Source: Halobacteriovorax sp.
Lineage (GTDB): Bacteria > Bdellovibrionota > Bacteriovoracia > Bacteriovoracales > Bacteriovoracaceae
Assembly (NCBI GenBank): GCA_002720865.1
Contig: PBIO01000014.1
Span: forward strand, 558,001-622,000
DNA: 64,000 nt
Reading direction: 5' to 3'
The notes under the pieces were generated by a model. It was not told the DNA's origin. It saw only the letters and a list, made by a program, of their open reading frames with translations, and did no database searches. The position numbers and the translations under genes were made by a program. Positions within the stretch are counted from its first letter, which is position 1. Each line of letters begins with the position of its first letter. Below, piece by piece: positions 49,566-59,779 of the stretch.

Positions 49566-51347
49566 ATGAAAAAGATCAAGTTTTTTCAAACCCTGATCAT
49601 CGGCTTACTCCTAACCTCTTTCATTGGTTGTACAAAGAAAACAACCTCTAATGAAAGTGTGCTAAATTTGGCCGTAAGTGCAGAAGTTAAGGGTATGGAC
49701 CCTATTTACTCAAATGATCGTTATTCAAGTAACGAAGTTGCCCGTGTTTACGAAGGCCTTCTTGAGTATCACTACTTAAAGAGACCTTATACACTTAAGC
49801 CAAACTTGGCCGAAGCAATGCCAACAGTTTCTGCTGATGGTCTGACTTATACTTTTAAAATTAAAAAAGGAGTAATGTTCCATGACGACGCTGCCTTTCC
49901 ATCAGGGAAAGGGCGTGAGCTCGTAGCTGAAGATTTTGTTTACTCAATTAAGCGTCTTGCTGACCCAAAACTTCAAGGTCTTGGTTTCTGGCTTCTTGAA
50001 GGAAAAGTCGTAGGTCTTGATGAGTGGAGAAAAAAATACTCTGAACTTCCTAAGACTGATTACTCAGAATCTGTTGCTGGTCTTCAAGCTCTAGACAAGT
50101 ACACTCTTCAATTCAAACTAAAGAAAAGCTTTCCTCAGTTCCTTTACTCACTAGCAATGCCATTTACATTCGCTGTAGCTAAAGAAGTTGTAGAAAAATA
50201 CGGAAAAGAATTCCTTAACCACCCCGTTGGCACAGGTCCTTTCGTCCTTCCCGTTTTTACACAAAGTAATAAAATCACTTATACAAAGAATCCTAACTTC
50301 AGAGAAAAGAAGTATCCTTGTGAAGGTGATGCAAATCTAAAGGCTGCTGGTTTTATGGCAGACTGCGGAAAGCTTCTTCCTCTTGTTGATAAACTAATCG
50401 TAAATATCATTGTTCAGAGTCAACCTCGCTGGCTAAATTTTCAAAAAGGTAAAGTAGAGTATATCTCAGTTCCAAAAGACAACTTTGATACTGCTATTCC
50501 TGATGCGAAAAACCTAGATCCAAAATTTGTTGAAAAAGGTGTTAGGCTTTCAGTATCTCCATCTCTTGATGTGACTTACACGGCTTTTAACCATGACAAG
50601 AAACTTTTCAACAATACTAAGCTTCGTCAGGCAATGTCTCTAGCTTACAATGTTGATGAGTCAAACAAGCTTTTCTACAACAACACCGCTATGCCAGCTC
50701 AATCAGTAGTTCCTCCAGGGATTGCTGGTTTTATTCCAAACTATAAGAACCCTTATAGAGGAAATGGAAAAGCAGAGCAGATTGAGCAAGCGAAGAAACT
50801 TCTTGCTGAAGCTGGATACCCTAATGGTGAAGGTCTTCCTGAAATCACTTACGACTGTCCATCATCAACGACTTCACGGCAAACTGGAGAGTACTTCAAA
50901 AAACAAATGGCACAAATTGGTGTTAAAATTAAAGTTATCACTAACCCATGGCCAGAGCTTCAAAAGAAGATCACAAACCGTAATGTAGACCTTTACGGAA
51001 TTGCTTGGGGAGCTGACTACCCAGATGCTGAAAACTTTTTACAGCTTCTATACGGGCCAAACAGATCACCAGGAGCTAACGGTTCTGGTTACGATAACCC
51101 TGAATTTAATAAGCTTTTTGCTTCATCAGCCGTAATGCAAGATTCTCCAGAGAGAACTGCTCTTTATGAGAAAATGTATAGAATCGCTGCTGAAGAAATA
51201 CCTTGGATCTATGGTGTTCACAGACAATCATACACAATCGTAAATGGTTGGCTTAAAAACTATATGTCTACAGACTTCGAAGCTGGACAAGCCTCTTACT
51301 TAAGAGTTGATCTAGAAGCTAAGAAGAAGCTTATGGAGAAGTTTTAA
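49566..51347 (+). CDS. oppA: Peptide ABC transporter substrate-binding lipoprotein
   Basis: SBP family 5 protein that captures oligopeptides outside the inner membrane for OppBCDF. 593 residues: signal MKKIKFFQTLIIGLLLTSFIGCTKK with lipobox FIGC. The family opening LNLAVSAEVKGMDPIYSNDRYSSNEVARVYEGLLEY and PNLAEAMPTVSADGLTYTFKIKKGVMFHDD follow, then LVAEDFVYSIKRL and a C-terminal lobe with RQAMSLAYNVDE. It is the first of five genes on the plus strand in the order A-B-C-D-F with short gaps. No clear promoter can be read in the 179-base gap upstream. Confidence 0.92.
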   Translation: MKKIKFFQTLIIGLLLTSFIGCTKKTTSNESVLNLAVSAEVKGMDPIYSNDRYSSNEVARVYEGLLEYHYLKRPYTLKPNLAEAMPTVSADGLTYTFKIKKGVMFHDDAAFPSGKGRELVAEDFVYSIKRLADPKLQGLGFWLLEGKVVGLDEWRKKYSELPKTDYSESVAGLQALDKYTLQFKLKKSFPQFLYSLAMPFTFAVAKEVVEKYGKEFLNHPVGTGPFVLPVFTQSNKITYTKNPNFREKKYPCEGDANLKAAGFMADCGKLLPLVDKLIVNIIVQSQPRWLNFQKGKVEYISVPKDNFDTAIPDAKNLDPKFVEKGVRLSVSPSLDVTYTAFNHDKKLFNNTKLRQAMSLAYNVDESNKLFYNNTAMPAQSVVPPGIAGFIPNYKNPYRGNGKAEQIEQAKKLLAEAGYPNGEGLPEITYDCPSSTTSRQTGEYFKKQMAQIGVKIKVITNPWPELQKKITNRNVDLYGIAWGADYPDAENFLQLLYGPNRSPGANGSGYDNPEFNKLFASSAVMQDSPERTALYEKMYRIAAEEIPWIYGVHRQSYTIVNGWLKNYMSTDFEAGQASYLRVDLEAKKKLMEKF

Positions 51348-51351
51348 TTAA

Positions 51352-52293
51352 ATGAATATTTGGGCCTATATAATCAGACGACTCCTTTATGTCATTCCGG
51401 TACTACTTGGGGTGTGTCTGATTATTTTTGTTTTATTTAATATGGTGAGTCCGGATCCCACCCTGATCATGCTCGGTAAGCATGCTAGCTTAAGCCAGAT
51501 GGAAGATCTTCGAAGAGAGCTTGGATTAGATAGATCCTGGTTCCTTCAATATCTAGATGTTGTTAAGTCTGCTTTTACTTTTGAGTTTGGAAGATCTTGG
51601 TCTACCAAACAAGAAATCATTGAAATGATAAAGGCGGGAGCTATTCCTTCCTTAACTCTTTCAGTGCCGGCTTTTATTCTTTCAACTGTGATCAGTATCG
51701 CCATTTCTTTATTTGTTGCTTTTTTTAGAGGAACTTTTATTGATAAGGGTGTGGTTTTCCTTTGTGTTACCATGATGAGTATCTCATCACTGGCCTATAT
51801 TCTTTTTGGTCAATGGTTCTTCGCCTTTAAATTAGGCTGGTTTGAAATCTCAGGGTACGAGTTTGGTTTTCCAGACTTCGCACCCTATGTGATTCTTCCC
51901 GTAATTATTTGGGTGATGCTTGGCCTTGGACCGGATGTTCGATTTTATAGAACAATTATTCTAGATGAAATTTACCAAGACTATGTAAGAACGGCGCGAG
52001 CCAAGGGTCTTGGTGAAAAGGTTATTATGTTTAAGCATGTGCTTAAGAACGCCATGATACCGATTATCACTTACGTTATTATTCAAATACCATTTTTGAT
52101 TTTAGGAGCCCTCTTACTTGAGAGCTTCTTTTCAATTCCAGGGCTTGGAGGGATTACTCTAAACGCTATTAACTCTTCGGATTTTCCAGTTGTTAAAGCG
52201 ATGACGATTCTTATCTCTGTGGCCTATATTTTATTTTCAGTCTTAACTGATGTTCTTTATACATTGGTTGATCCACGAGTGAGGCTGAAATGA
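51352..52293 (+). CDS. oppB: Peptide ABC transporter permease OppB
   Basis: 313 residues with six spans. The N-terminal span IIRRLLYVIPVLLGVCLIIFVLFNMVSPDP and the ABC-permease EAA loop DYVRTARAKGLGEKVIMFKHVLKNAMIPIITYV are typical of OppB/DppB. It follows oppA by four bases. The stop overlaps the oppC start (ATGATG). Confidence 0.93.
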   Translation: MNIWAYIIRRLLYVIPVLLGVCLIIFVLFNMVSPDPTLIMLGKHASLSQMEDLRRELGLDRSWFLQYLDVVKSAFTFEFGRSWSTKQEIIEMIKAGAIPSLTLSVPAFILSTVISIAISLFVAFFRGTFIDKGVVFLCVTMMSISSLAYILFGQWFFAFKLGWFEISGYEFGFPDFAPYVILPVIIWVMLGLGPDVRFYRTIILDEIYQDYVRTARAKGLGEKVIMFKHVLKNAMIPIITYVIIQIPFLILGALLLESFFSIPGLGGITLNAINSSDFPVVKAMTILISVAYILFSVLTDVLYTLVDPRVRLK

Positions 52294-53162
52294 TGAAAAA
52301 CGACGCACCTAAGAAGTCAAAGTCTCTATGGCAGCATGCTTTTTCTGAATTAACTCGTGATAAAATGGCAATGACTTGCTTAAGTATCGTTGTCTTTTAT
52401 GCAGCTATTGCCATCCTTTCTACCCTTGGCTTTGTGGGGGGAGACTGGGCAAAAGAAGTAGGACCTTCTTATGCACCACCTTCATCAGAGTTTATTTTTG
52501 GACTTGATATCTTCGGAAGAAGTGTCTTTGATAAAATGATTAAAGGTACTGAAGTTGCCATGTCTATCGGCTTAGTTACAGCAATTATCTCCATGATTAT
52601 TGGGGTCGCTCTGGGAGCAACTGCCGGCTACTTTGGTGGTAAGGTCGATGAGTTTATCGTTTGGTTTTATACGACCTTTACTTCTATTCCTTATATTATG
52701 CTTCTCGTTGCTATTACCTTTATTCTTGGTAAAGGGCTTGTGGCGATTTACCTAGCTCTAGGTCTAACCTCTTGGGTTAATCTTTGTAGGTTAATTCGTG
52801 GTGAAGTTATTCGTCACAAAGATAGAGAGTATGTTCATGCCGCTGCCGCCATTGGTGGAGGCGACTTTAGGAAACTTTTTAAGCATATCCTTCCCAATGT
52901 TCTACATATTGTGATCATTAATTTTTCTCTTCAATTTCAAACAGCGATTAAATCTGAAGTAATCCTATCCTTTTTAGGCTTAGGTGTTCAGGGCCGTCCA
53001 AGTTGGGGAACAATGATTGATGATGCAAAATTAGAATTAGCTCGTGGAGTATGGTGGCAATTAGCAGCTGCAACTCTTGCGATGTGGATTGTGGTGCTTG
53101 CTTTAAATATTTTAGGTGATGCTCTTCGTGACGCACTTGATCCGAAGCTTAAAGGTAAGTAA
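52290..53162 (+). CDS. oppC: Peptide ABC transporter permease OppC
   Basis: 290 residues. It shows the OppC N-terminal segment (LWQHAFSELTRDKMAMTCLSIVVFYAAIAIL) and GLDIFGRSVFDKMIKGTEVAMSIGL. The EAA loop EYVHAAAAIGGGDFRKLFKHILPNVLHIVI and the ending LNILGDALRDALDPKLKGK are standard. It overlaps oppB by four bases, so the two permease subunits are co-translated. Confidence 0.93.
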   Translation: MMKNDAPKKSKSLWQHAFSELTRDKMAMTCLSIVVFYAAIAILSTLGFVGGDWAKEVGPSYAPPSSEFIFGLDIFGRSVFDKMIKGTEVAMSIGLVTAIISMIIGVALGATAGYFGGKVDEFIVWFYTTFTSIPYIMLLVAITFILGKGLVAIYLALGLTSWVNLCRLIRGEVIRHKDREYVHAAAAIGGGDFRKLFKHILPNVLHIVIINFSLQFQTAIKSEVILSFLGLGVQGRPSWGTMIDDAKLELARGVWWQLAAATLAMWIVVLALNILGDALRDALDPKLKGK

Positions 53163-53193
53163 ACTTTAAATTGAATTTAACAGGAAATGCTTA

Positions 53194-54186
53194 ATGGCAG
53201 AGAAAATTTTAGAGATCAAAGACTTATGTGTTGAGTTTAATACTGACAGAGGTCGAATTCGCGCTGTAAACGGAGTTAACCTTGAAGTCTTCAAGGGTAA
53301 AACTCTTGGCGTTGTTGGAGAGTCAGGGTCTGGAAAGTCAGTTACGGCCTTATCTGTTATGCGTTTGATTCCTTCACCTCCTGGTAAGATTGCCAGGGGA
53401 ACTATCGACTATAGAGGTGAAAACCTTCTTGATATTCCATTTGATGAAATGAGAAGGATTCGTGGAAATAAGATTGCCATGATCTTCCAGGAGCCAATGA
53501 CTTCATTGAACCCTGTTTTTACTGTAGGAAATCAAATTGAAGAAGTTCTTGAGCTTCATCAAACTGAATTATCAAAAGAACAAAGAAGAGAGAAGGCCAT
53601 CGAAATGTTACGTCTTGTCGGTATTCCTTCTCCAGATAAAAGAATAACAGAATACCCTCACCAACTATCAGGTGGGATGAGACAAAGGGTTATGATTGCC
53701 ATGTCTCTTGCTTGTGAACCCGATATCTTAATCGCGGATGAGCCTACTACTGCTCTTGATGTGACAATTCAGGCACAAATCTTAGAGCTTATGAATAAGC
53801 TTCAAAAAGAACTTGGGATGGGGATCATCATGATTACTCACGACCTTGGTGTTGTTGCTGAAACCTGTGATGATGTAGCGGTTATGTACTGTGGACAAAT
53901 TGTTGAAAGGGCAGAAGTTAAAGAACTTTTTAATCACCCTCAGCATCCTTATACAAAGGGTTTAATCGAATCGATTCCATCATTTGATTCAACCACAGGT
54001 GAAAGAAAAGACAGACTTCCTACAATTGAAGGAATGGTTCCATCATTATTTGATCTACCAGACGGTTGTAATTTTCAAGATCGTTGTGATTTTGCCACGG
54101 ACAAATGTCGTGGTTCAGAAGGTGAGCCGGTGCTTAAGTCAATTGGTACAAATCATGATGCCGCTTGCTTTCACCCATTAAGTTAA
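53194..54186 (+). CDS. oppD: Peptide ABC transporter ATPase OppD
   Basis: 330 residues with Walker [11 protein letters not shown]-loop [15 protein letters not shown], signature LSGGMRQRV and Walker [15 protein letters not shown], plus the H-loop ITHDLG. The C-terminal Cys motif ([20 protein letters not shown]) is the OppD/DppD-type iron-sulphur or Cys cluster. Partner of the oppF ATPase encoded next. Confidence 0.94.
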   Translation: MAEKILEIKDLCVEFNTDRGRIRAVNGVNLEVFKGKTLGVVGESGSGKSVTALSVMRLIPSPPGKIARGTIDYRGENLLDIPFDEMRRIRGNKIAMIFQEPMTSLNPVFTVGNQIEEVLELHQTELSKEQRREKAIEMLRLVGIPSPDKRITEYPHQLSGGMRQRVMIAMSLACEPDILIADEPTTALDVTIQAQILELMNKLQKELGMGIIMITHDLGVVAETCDDVAVMYCGQIVERAEVKELFNHPQHPYTKGLIESIPSFDSTTGERKDRLPTIEGMVPSLFDLPDGCNFQDRCDFATDKCRGSEGEPVLKSIGTNHDAACFHPLS

Positions 54187-54216
54187 TTGCGTTGGAATCG
54201 TAAAAGGATAAATTAG

Positions 54217-55200
54217 ATGAGCGAATATCTTTTAGAAGTAAATAATCTAACAAAAAAATTCCCTATCAAAGGTGGAATCCTTGGTAGAGAAGTGGGTGCT
54301 GTTTATGCCGTCAATGATGTTAGCTTCAAAATTAAAAAAGGTGAAACTCTCGGATTAGTGGGGGAATCGGGCTGTGGAAAGACAACTTTAGGTCGTTCAC
54401 TACTTCGTTTAATCGAACCAACTTCTGGCGAAGTTTTCTTCAACGGTGTTGATATCACAAAACTTGATGCAGACCAGATGAGAGAGATGAGAAGAAAGAT
54501 GCAAATTATCTTTCAGGATCCTTATGCCTCATTAAACCCAAGAATGACTGTCGGTGGAATATTGGCTGAGCCAATGGAGATTCACGGACTTTTTAAAGAT
54601 AAAGAAGAAAGAAGAAAAAGACTTCTTCAATTATTAGACCAAGTTCAATTACCGGCAGATGCTTTGAATAAGTACCCTCATGAATTTTCTGGGGGGCAAA
54701 GACAAAGAATTTGTATCGCTAGGGCCTTGGCCGTTGAGCCAGAGTTTATTGTTTGTGATGAACCTGTCTCTGCACTAGATGTTTCCGTTCAAGCTCAGGT
54801 TGTGAACTTGATGATGGACCTTCAAAAAGATTTAGGTTTAACATTTTTATTTATTGCTCACGATTTAAAAGTTGTTGAGTATATTTCAAATAGAGTGGCC
54901 GTTATGTACCTTGGAAATATGGTAGAAGTGGCTGAATCTCATGAGCTTTATGGTGGTGCTAGACATCCTTACACAAAAGCTCTTTTTTCAGCGATTCCTA
55001 ACCCAAATCCCAATGTAACTCACGATAGGATCATCCTTGAAGGGGATATTCCAAGCCCAATGAACCCTCCATCAGGATGTCATTTTCACCCAAGATGTTG
55101 GAATGCAACCGACGAATGTCGTGGGTCATATCCTCCTGTAACTGAGGAAAGCCTGACTCATGCGTACAGGTGTTATAATCCTAATCAAGTTTCTAAATAA
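54217..55200 (+). CDS. oppF: Peptide ABC transporter ATPase OppF
   Basis: 327 residues with Walker [25 protein letters not shown], signature FSGGQRQRI, Walker [15 protein letters not shown] and H-loop IAHDLK. The C-terminal [22 protein letters not shown] matches the OppF Cys motif. It ends the operon; a strong hairpin and T-run follow. Confidence 0.94.
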   Translation: MSEYLLEVNNLTKKFPIKGGILGREVGAVYAVNDVSFKIKKGETLGLVGESGCGKTTLGRSLLRLIEPTSGEVFFNGVDITKLDADQMREMRRKMQIIFQDPYASLNPRMTVGGILAEPMEIHGLFKDKEERRKRLLQLLDQVQLPADALNKYPHEFSGGQRQRICIARALAVEPEFIVCDEPVSALDVSVQAQVVNLMMDLQKDLGLTFLFIAHDLKVVEYISNRVAVMYLGNMVEVAESHELYGGARHPYTKALFSAIPNPNPNVTHDRIILEGDIPSPMNPPSGCHFHPRCWNATDECRGSYPPVTEESLTHAYRCYNPNQVSK

Positions 55201-55221
55201 AACATCAGTAACTTACATACC

Positions 55222-55260
55222 TGAGCAAAAAGCTTTTTAAGTTTTTTGCTCAATTTTTTT
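55222..55260 (+). terminator. Rho-independent terminator of the opp operon
   Basis: The stem TGAGCAAAAA / TTTTTGCTCA (55222-55231 with 55243-55252) has an 11-base loop and is followed by a 7-T run. Confidence 0.88.
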
Positions 55261-55330
55261 ACCTAAAGTTTTTTTATTCCAAAATTCATTAATTCTGGGC
55301 ACTTAAACACCGAAAAGAAGATGAGGTGTA

Positions 55331-56443
55331 ATGCCAATGGATAAAAACAAAGAAGAAAATGCAGACTTTTTAATGGAGGACGATTTAGAAGATGAAGGTC
55401 TTTTAAATATGCCTGTCCAAAAAGTTAAAAAAGATTTGGAAGCAAATGCGCTTCCCCTCGTTTTCAATCTTATGGAAATGCATTTTTCCGTTGGTGAAAT
55501 TTATTGGACCATGAGTAGTGGAAAGAAAATAACTCTTTTTCATCCTGGTGATTGGATTAGAAAAGATTATCTTCAAAAATTCTTAAGTGCCGGTAAAGAA
55601 ATTCAGATCGACACCATTCTTAATGAAGACTATTGCAGCAAAGGCTTAGGGCTATTTGAAAAGTTTTTAGAATGCGAAGAAGAAGAGGATAAGGCTGAGT
55701 ATCGAGATGCCATTATTTCTTGGATCTGTGATGGTTACTGGAATAATGAAGAAGAAGTAGGGCTTGCGGACCTTATGTTTGTTTGCGAGCAAAGTTTCTT
55801 TGGTTTCACTCAGGAAGAAGAGCAAAAACTTTTTGATTCAAGTGCCGACCTTTTCAAAAGGTCCTCAATTGTAAGCAGTTTACTAGTCTCCTTGGCAATT
55901 GTAATGGGTTACTTAGATAAGGAACTTCTTAAAGACCTTTATCATTTAAGTTTTCTCTTTGATATTTCCTTGGATGAAAATGTACTTAGCACAAACCTTA
56001 TTAACGCCTTAGAGCAAGAAAGAAAAACCCCTCAAAGCTGGCACTCTTCCCTTGGGGAAAACGAAGTCTCGGTTTTTAAGTCTCACTCGGAACAAGGTGT
56101 TGATAAAGCTTTTACCTTCTACGAAGAAAAAATGAGTAATCCAGGGCTACTGCACTTTATTGAAACTCATCATGAAAGGATTAACGGATTGGGTTTTCCT
56201 CTTGGACTAAATGAAGGAGAAATTTCAGATCTAGAGGGATTAATTATTTTTGTGAATAATAGATTTCCATATAGCGACCTTAAACTGCGTAGTGGAGATG
56301 CTTCCTCATATTTAAGAATATTAATGGAAAAAAGTGAAGAACTTGAAGCAGTTCTAACAAATAGAATAAAGAAAATTATTACGAATGAATTTGAAAACCG
56401 AGATTCAGAGCATGCCAAATATTTGGAAGTTTCTGGAATCTAA
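55331..56443 (+). CDS. Degenerate HD-GYP domain protein
   Basis: 370 residues, acidic N-terminus (10-30). Around 280-300 it reads ETHHERINGLGFPLGLNEGEISDLEGLIIFV, an HD-GYP signature (HHERxDGxGYPxGLxGxEI) with Asp-to-Asn and Tyr-to-Phe changes. Where an active protein has LFHDIGK it reads FLFDISLD (208-215), with the His gone. Two metal ligands are thus lost or changed, so it is probably a binding-only or inactive pseudo-enzyme. The domain is stretched compared with the intact copy at 38119. GAGG lies before ATG; a second ATG at 55337 is possible. The coiled-coil gene follows after 12 bases. Confidence 0.72.
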   Translation: MPMDKNKEENADFLMEDDLEDEGLLNMPVQKVKKDLEANALPLVFNLMEMHFSVGEIYWTMSSGKKITLFHPGDWIRKDYLQKFLSAGKEIQIDTILNEDYCSKGLGLFEKFLECEEEEDKAEYRDAIISWICDGYWNNEEEVGLADLMFVCEQSFFGFTQEEEQKLFDSSADLFKRSSIVSSLLVSLAIVMGYLDKELLKDLYHLSFLFDISLDENVLSTNLINALEQERKTPQSWHSSLGENEVSVFKSHSEQGVDKAFTFYEEKMSNPGLLHFIETHHERINGLGFPLGLNEGEISDLEGLIIFVNNRFPYSDLKLRSGDASSYLRILMEKSEELEAVLTNRIKKIITNEFENRDSEHAKYLEVSGI

Positions 56444-56455
56444 GCTGGAGAAATT

Positions 56456-59344
56456 TTGGAACAAGAAAAAATCTTGATTCTAAATTTACTAAATGAGATA
56501 ACGCCTGAGCTAGAAGTCGCTCTCGCTGTTGACTCGTTAGAAGTGGTGACGTCTATCGAGGCCCTTGAGGGTCGCTCTCCTATATATGTTTTAGTTGATA
56601 CTGAATTCGATTTGCCTGAGACGAAAGAATTAGAAGACTCACGTATTATATGCTTTAGCTCTGTAGAAGAGGTGAATCATTTCCTTCGAAATCAAGGTGA
56701 TGTTATTTTTAATCCATCCTTTGCTCAGTCTGATGTGGGTAAAGTACTTCTTGAAAGATTCTTTTCGAGAAGCACAGTTGTTCAGATGGAAACGGCCTAT
56801 GATGGGATTCTTAAAAACTCTCAGTCAACCAAGTTCTCTAGCCCTCTTACGATCGGATATTATAGCGATATAATCACTAAGTTCGCCCATGCTGAAAAAG
56901 CAGATATTACGGGACTTAGAACTTTTCTCTCATCCGTTTCATCCTTTTTTACATATTTAACAAAAGATAAAGTAAGCTGGTTCCCTCTAGATGTGGATTA
57001 TGGAACAACTGAAGATGCCCTAGTGGTACAAATTACTTCGCCAGTAACAAAAGTATATAAAGACTATATTATTCAGTCTCTCACAGACACAAATCCTAGA
57101 AATCCATTTGTGGGTTTAATGGATATTTGCACCAAACAAACACATGCGGTGGACCTCTATTACTTAGAAAAAGCCAATAAATTAGTTATTACGGGTGTCT
57201 GGCTAAAAGATGTCGATGCCTTAGATTCAAGTTTCTTTCCAACCTTATTAATAAATCAGCTTTATACTTTTGAAGAGCTTAAGGCCTTAAGGAAGAACAC
57301 CTTAACAAGCAAGATTGTTCTTACTCAGGAAGAAATGGAAGTTAACTATGACGTAATTCCTGGCTCAGGTGCTGAGATCTTCAATGAAGAAATCTTTGAA
57401 GAAAATAAGAACCTGATCACCATTAAGACCTTTGTTGATTTTATCAAAGAATATAGAAAACATGAGACCGACGTAAAACCTGAGGGCGAACTTGTTCTAA
57501 GAGATATTGCTAGATACCTAAGAAAATATCCTGATCAAAGAGAAATTAATAAGCTTGAGCAGAGCGACCGTGAGGCCATCTTAAGATGTTTTGCCAATGA
57601 GGCGGCCATTGAAGAGCTTGAAGAGACCATCACAGTTGTTAAATCTTCAATTGATAAAGAAGACTTTCTTCAAACAGTCATTGATAACCTGACAGAACTC
57701 GAAGAAGAAGACGCTATCAAACTCGCTGGAGGCCAAGATGAAAAAGAAGGTCTACAAAAAGTAAAAGGTCTTAAAGATGAGAAGGATCAAAATGTCGTCA
57801 TAAGTGGAGGCTCAGAAGAAAAGCCTGGGCTCATGCGAATTAAGAGTCTTCCCCAGTCCCAAAAAGAAGAAAAGCAATTTATTAAGGCCGCGGTCGATAA
57901 TACTGAGGCCGAAGAAGCCTTCCTAAGTAAGGCCGGCGGAGAAATAGATCTTGGTAATGTCCGCGAGGCCATGCGTAAAAAGAATTCAAGACCAGTTGGC
58001 GAAGAAGCTGAACCACTAAACTGGGAAGTTAAAAAGAAAAAAGTTACTGATAAAGTGGCTCAGAAGATTCAAGAAATTAAAGATGGATCGGATGACAAAG
58101 ATATAAAGACCCTTGAAGAAGAGATTATGACCGTCTTTAAAGAAGAGATGGGGGAAGATTCTGAACTAATCACCATTGCAAAGTCCGTAACAGAAGATGC
58201 TTCCAATAAACTAGTTACAGAAAAGCTAAAGGCAGTAGACGATACTAAATTAAGAATTGCTCAAGAAAGAAATGAAAAGGCCATGGCCCTAAGAGATGAG
58301 CAAATCGTTAGGATGAAAAAGATCCTCGACAATATCAAAGAAGAAAATCACGAATTAAAATCAAAGCTCGCCCATGGTGCTCCAGCTCCTAGCAATGACA
58401 CTCAGTCGAGTAGTGAAAATGATGAAGCCTCATTAAGTCTTGAAGCTAAGGCCGCTCAGAACGAGCTTAGTAATGCTCAAAAGGCCTTAGAAGTTAAAGA
58501 TATTGCCATTGAAAAGCTTAAGCAAAGCCAGCAGATTGCCCTAGAGAATAAAGACAAGCAGCTTGCTCAGATGCAGGAACGTCTTGATTCAATTTTAGAT
58601 TCTAAAAGCGGCGATGGAACTGCCGAACTTGCGGCGGAGATGAAGAAAGTCTCTAATGAAAATAGACTCCTTCAAAGTCAGCTGGATGTTAAAGACCGTA
58701 CGATTGAAAATATGAGCCGAAGAATTGAAGATGGCGCTCAAACTGAAAATAATAGAACTGCCATTGAGCTTGAAAAAGTTAAAGAGCAAAACCGTGTTGC
58801 CCTTGAGGCCATGAGAGCTTTTAAAGCTGAAAAAGCCCAGATGGAAGGAAAACTTCGAGTCGCTCAAAGAGAAGCTAGACAAAAAGAAACTGAACTTAAT
58901 ATTGAAAAGGCCAAGGCCTCAAATTCAGGGGGCGGCAGCGTAAAAGAGCTTCGTGAAAAAGACCGCGAAATTCAAGCACTCAAAAATGAGCAGAATAAAC
59001 TTAACGATCAAAATAAGGCCGTCTCAATTAGATGTAAGCAGTTAGAGCAAAAGATGAAATTCTTAAATGCTCAGGTGGAAAGTGCTAATAAAGGTGGCCG
59101 TGGTGGTAGGGCCCAGCAAAAAGGACCTAACGCCAGTAGCGGAAGGGAAGCCAAACTCGCCCTAAAACTAAAGCAGGTTGAAACTGCCAGAGAAAAAATG
59201 GCCATGGATACCCAGCGCCTAAGCTCCCAGCTCGACACCAAAAAGAAAGAGGCTGTCGCTCTAACAACCGAAAATAACACACTCAAAAATAAACTAGCTG
59301 ACCTAGAACAGAAGCTTGCAAAAGCTGAAAAGAAAGCGGCGTAG
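56456..59344 (+). CDS. Long coiled-coil protein with possible pseudo-receiver N-terminus
   Basis: 962 residues from TTG 56456. Residues 1-110 alternate strands and helices like a receiver domain (KILILN, IYVLVDTEF, RIICFSS, DVIFNPSF), but the acidic pocket and the KP motif are incomplete. Residues 110-300 are an unrecognised alpha/beta domain. From about 545 on the chain is charged and helical with heptad-like patterns (VRMKKILDNIKEENHELKSKL, ALKNEQNKLNDQNKAVSIRCKQLEQKM, QLDTKKKEAVALTTENNTLKNKLADLEQKLAKAEKKAA). The shape recalls Myxococcus FrzS and AglZ. A Gly/Arg-rich patch GGRGGRAQQKG interrupts near 880. Probably a cytoplasmic scaffold. Confidence 0.75.
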   Translation: MEQEKILILNLLNEITPELEVALAVDSLEVVTSIEALEGRSPIYVLVDTEFDLPETKELEDSRIICFSSVEEVNHFLRNQGDVIFNPSFAQSDVGKVLLERFFSRSTVVQMETAYDGILKNSQSTKFSSPLTIGYYSDIITKFAHAEKADITGLRTFLSSVSSFFTYLTKDKVSWFPLDVDYGTTEDALVVQITSPVTKVYKDYIIQSLTDTNPRNPFVGLMDICTKQTHAVDLYYLEKANKLVITGVWLKDVDALDSSFFPTLLINQLYTFEELKALRKNTLTSKIVLTQEEMEVNYDVIPGSGAEIFNEEIFEENKNLITIKTFVDFIKEYRKHETDVKPEGELVLRDIARYLRKYPDQREINKLEQSDREAILRCFANEAAIEELEETITVVKSSIDKEDFLQTVIDNLTELEEEDAIKLAGGQDEKEGLQKVKGLKDEKDQNVVISGGSEEKPGLMRIKSLPQSQKEEKQFIKAAVDNTEAEEAFLSKAGGEIDLGNVREAMRKKNSRPVGEEAEPLNWEVKKKKVTDKVAQKIQEIKDGSDDKDIKTLEEEIMTVFKEEMGEDSELITIAKSVTEDASNKLVTEKLKAVDDTKLRIAQERNEKAMALRDEQIVRMKKILDNIKEENHELKSKLAHGAPAPSNDTQSSSENDEASLSLEAKAAQNELSNAQKALEVKDIAIEKLKQSQQIALENKDKQLAQMQERLDSILDSKSGDGTAELAAEMKKVSNENRLLQSQLDVKDRTIENMSRRIEDGAQTENNRTAIELEKVKEQNRVALEAMRAFKAEKAQMEGKLRVAQREARQKETELNIEKAKASNSGGGSVKELREKDREIQALKNEQNKLNDQNKAVSIRCKQLEQKMKFLNAQVESANKGGRGGRAQQKGPNASSGREAKLALKLKQVETAREKMAMDTQRLSSQLDTKKKEAVALTTENNTLKNKLADLEQKLAKAEKKAA

Positions 59345-59350
59345 GCAAAA

Positions 59351-59381
59351 AAAAAGCTCTTCATAAAGAAGAGCTTTTTTT
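59351..59381. terminator. Bidirectional terminator between coiled-coil gene and tRNA-Leu
   Basis: AAAAAGCTCTTC / GAAGAGCTTTTT with an ATAAA loop. A-run before and T-run after make it work on both strands, serving the plus-strand coiled-coil gene and the minus-strand tRNA. Confidence 0.88.
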
Positions 59382-59383
59382 AA

Positions 59384-59467
59384 TGGTGCCCAGGAGAGGA
59401 CTTGAACCTCCACACCAAAGGCACTAGATCCTAAGTCTAGCGTGTCTACCAATTTCACCACCTGGGC
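59384..59467 (-). tRNA. tRNA-Leu (anticodon UAG)
   Basis: On the minus strand it reads GCCCAGG...CCTGGGCACCA: a 7-bp acceptor stem with encoded CCA and 84 bases in total. The anticodon stem CTAGA/TCTAG holds the loop CTTAGGA with anticodon TAG. A class II variable arm (TGCCTTTGGTGT) and a T arm GGAGGTTCAAGTCCTC are present. It reads CUA and, by wobble, other CUN codons. Confidence 0.95.
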
Positions 59468-59530
59468 ATCGTAGGGATATGTTTTACTGAGATTCGAATA
59501 AGTTGGCAAGAATTCTGTAATTGTGCAGCG

Positions 59531-59770
59531 CTAAATTACATTAAGTTTTTTAGAGGGATTTGCGACCAGGCTGCTTAGAGTAGGCTGGTTCGGTTGGTAT
59601 TTTGCTTGGTAATTAAACTCACTACCATCGGAGACCTTCTTCCAGGATAAATCACCGTCATAGACCGGCTTATTAATCTTCTGAAGGTGTTCTCGGCGGT
59701 CAATCGTACGCATAACCTGTCTGGCGATTTCCTTGGGTTGATTGCGAAGAATATTGTCTATTTTTGGCAT
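59531..59770 (-). CDS. Small protein, unknown function
   Basis: 79 residues, MPKIDNILRNQPKEIARQVMRTIDRREHLQ at the start, polar and mostly helical at first, then Asn/Gln/Ser/Pro-rich. No signal peptide or membrane span. AAGAAG before ATG gives a close ribosome site. A GC-rich 12-base palindrome lies 10 bases upstream. Not recognised; real coding status is likely but not proven. Confidence 0.55.
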   Translation of the reverse strand: MPKIDNILRNQPKEIARQVMRTIDRREHLQKINKPVYDGDLSWKKVSDGSEFNYQAKYQPNQPTLSSLVANPSKKLNVI

Positions 59771-59779
59771 ATCTTCTTA

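Noticed and set aside
59303-59509. Minus-strand frame across the tRNA-Leu
   Set aside because: It reads through the tRNA and terminator and is not coding.
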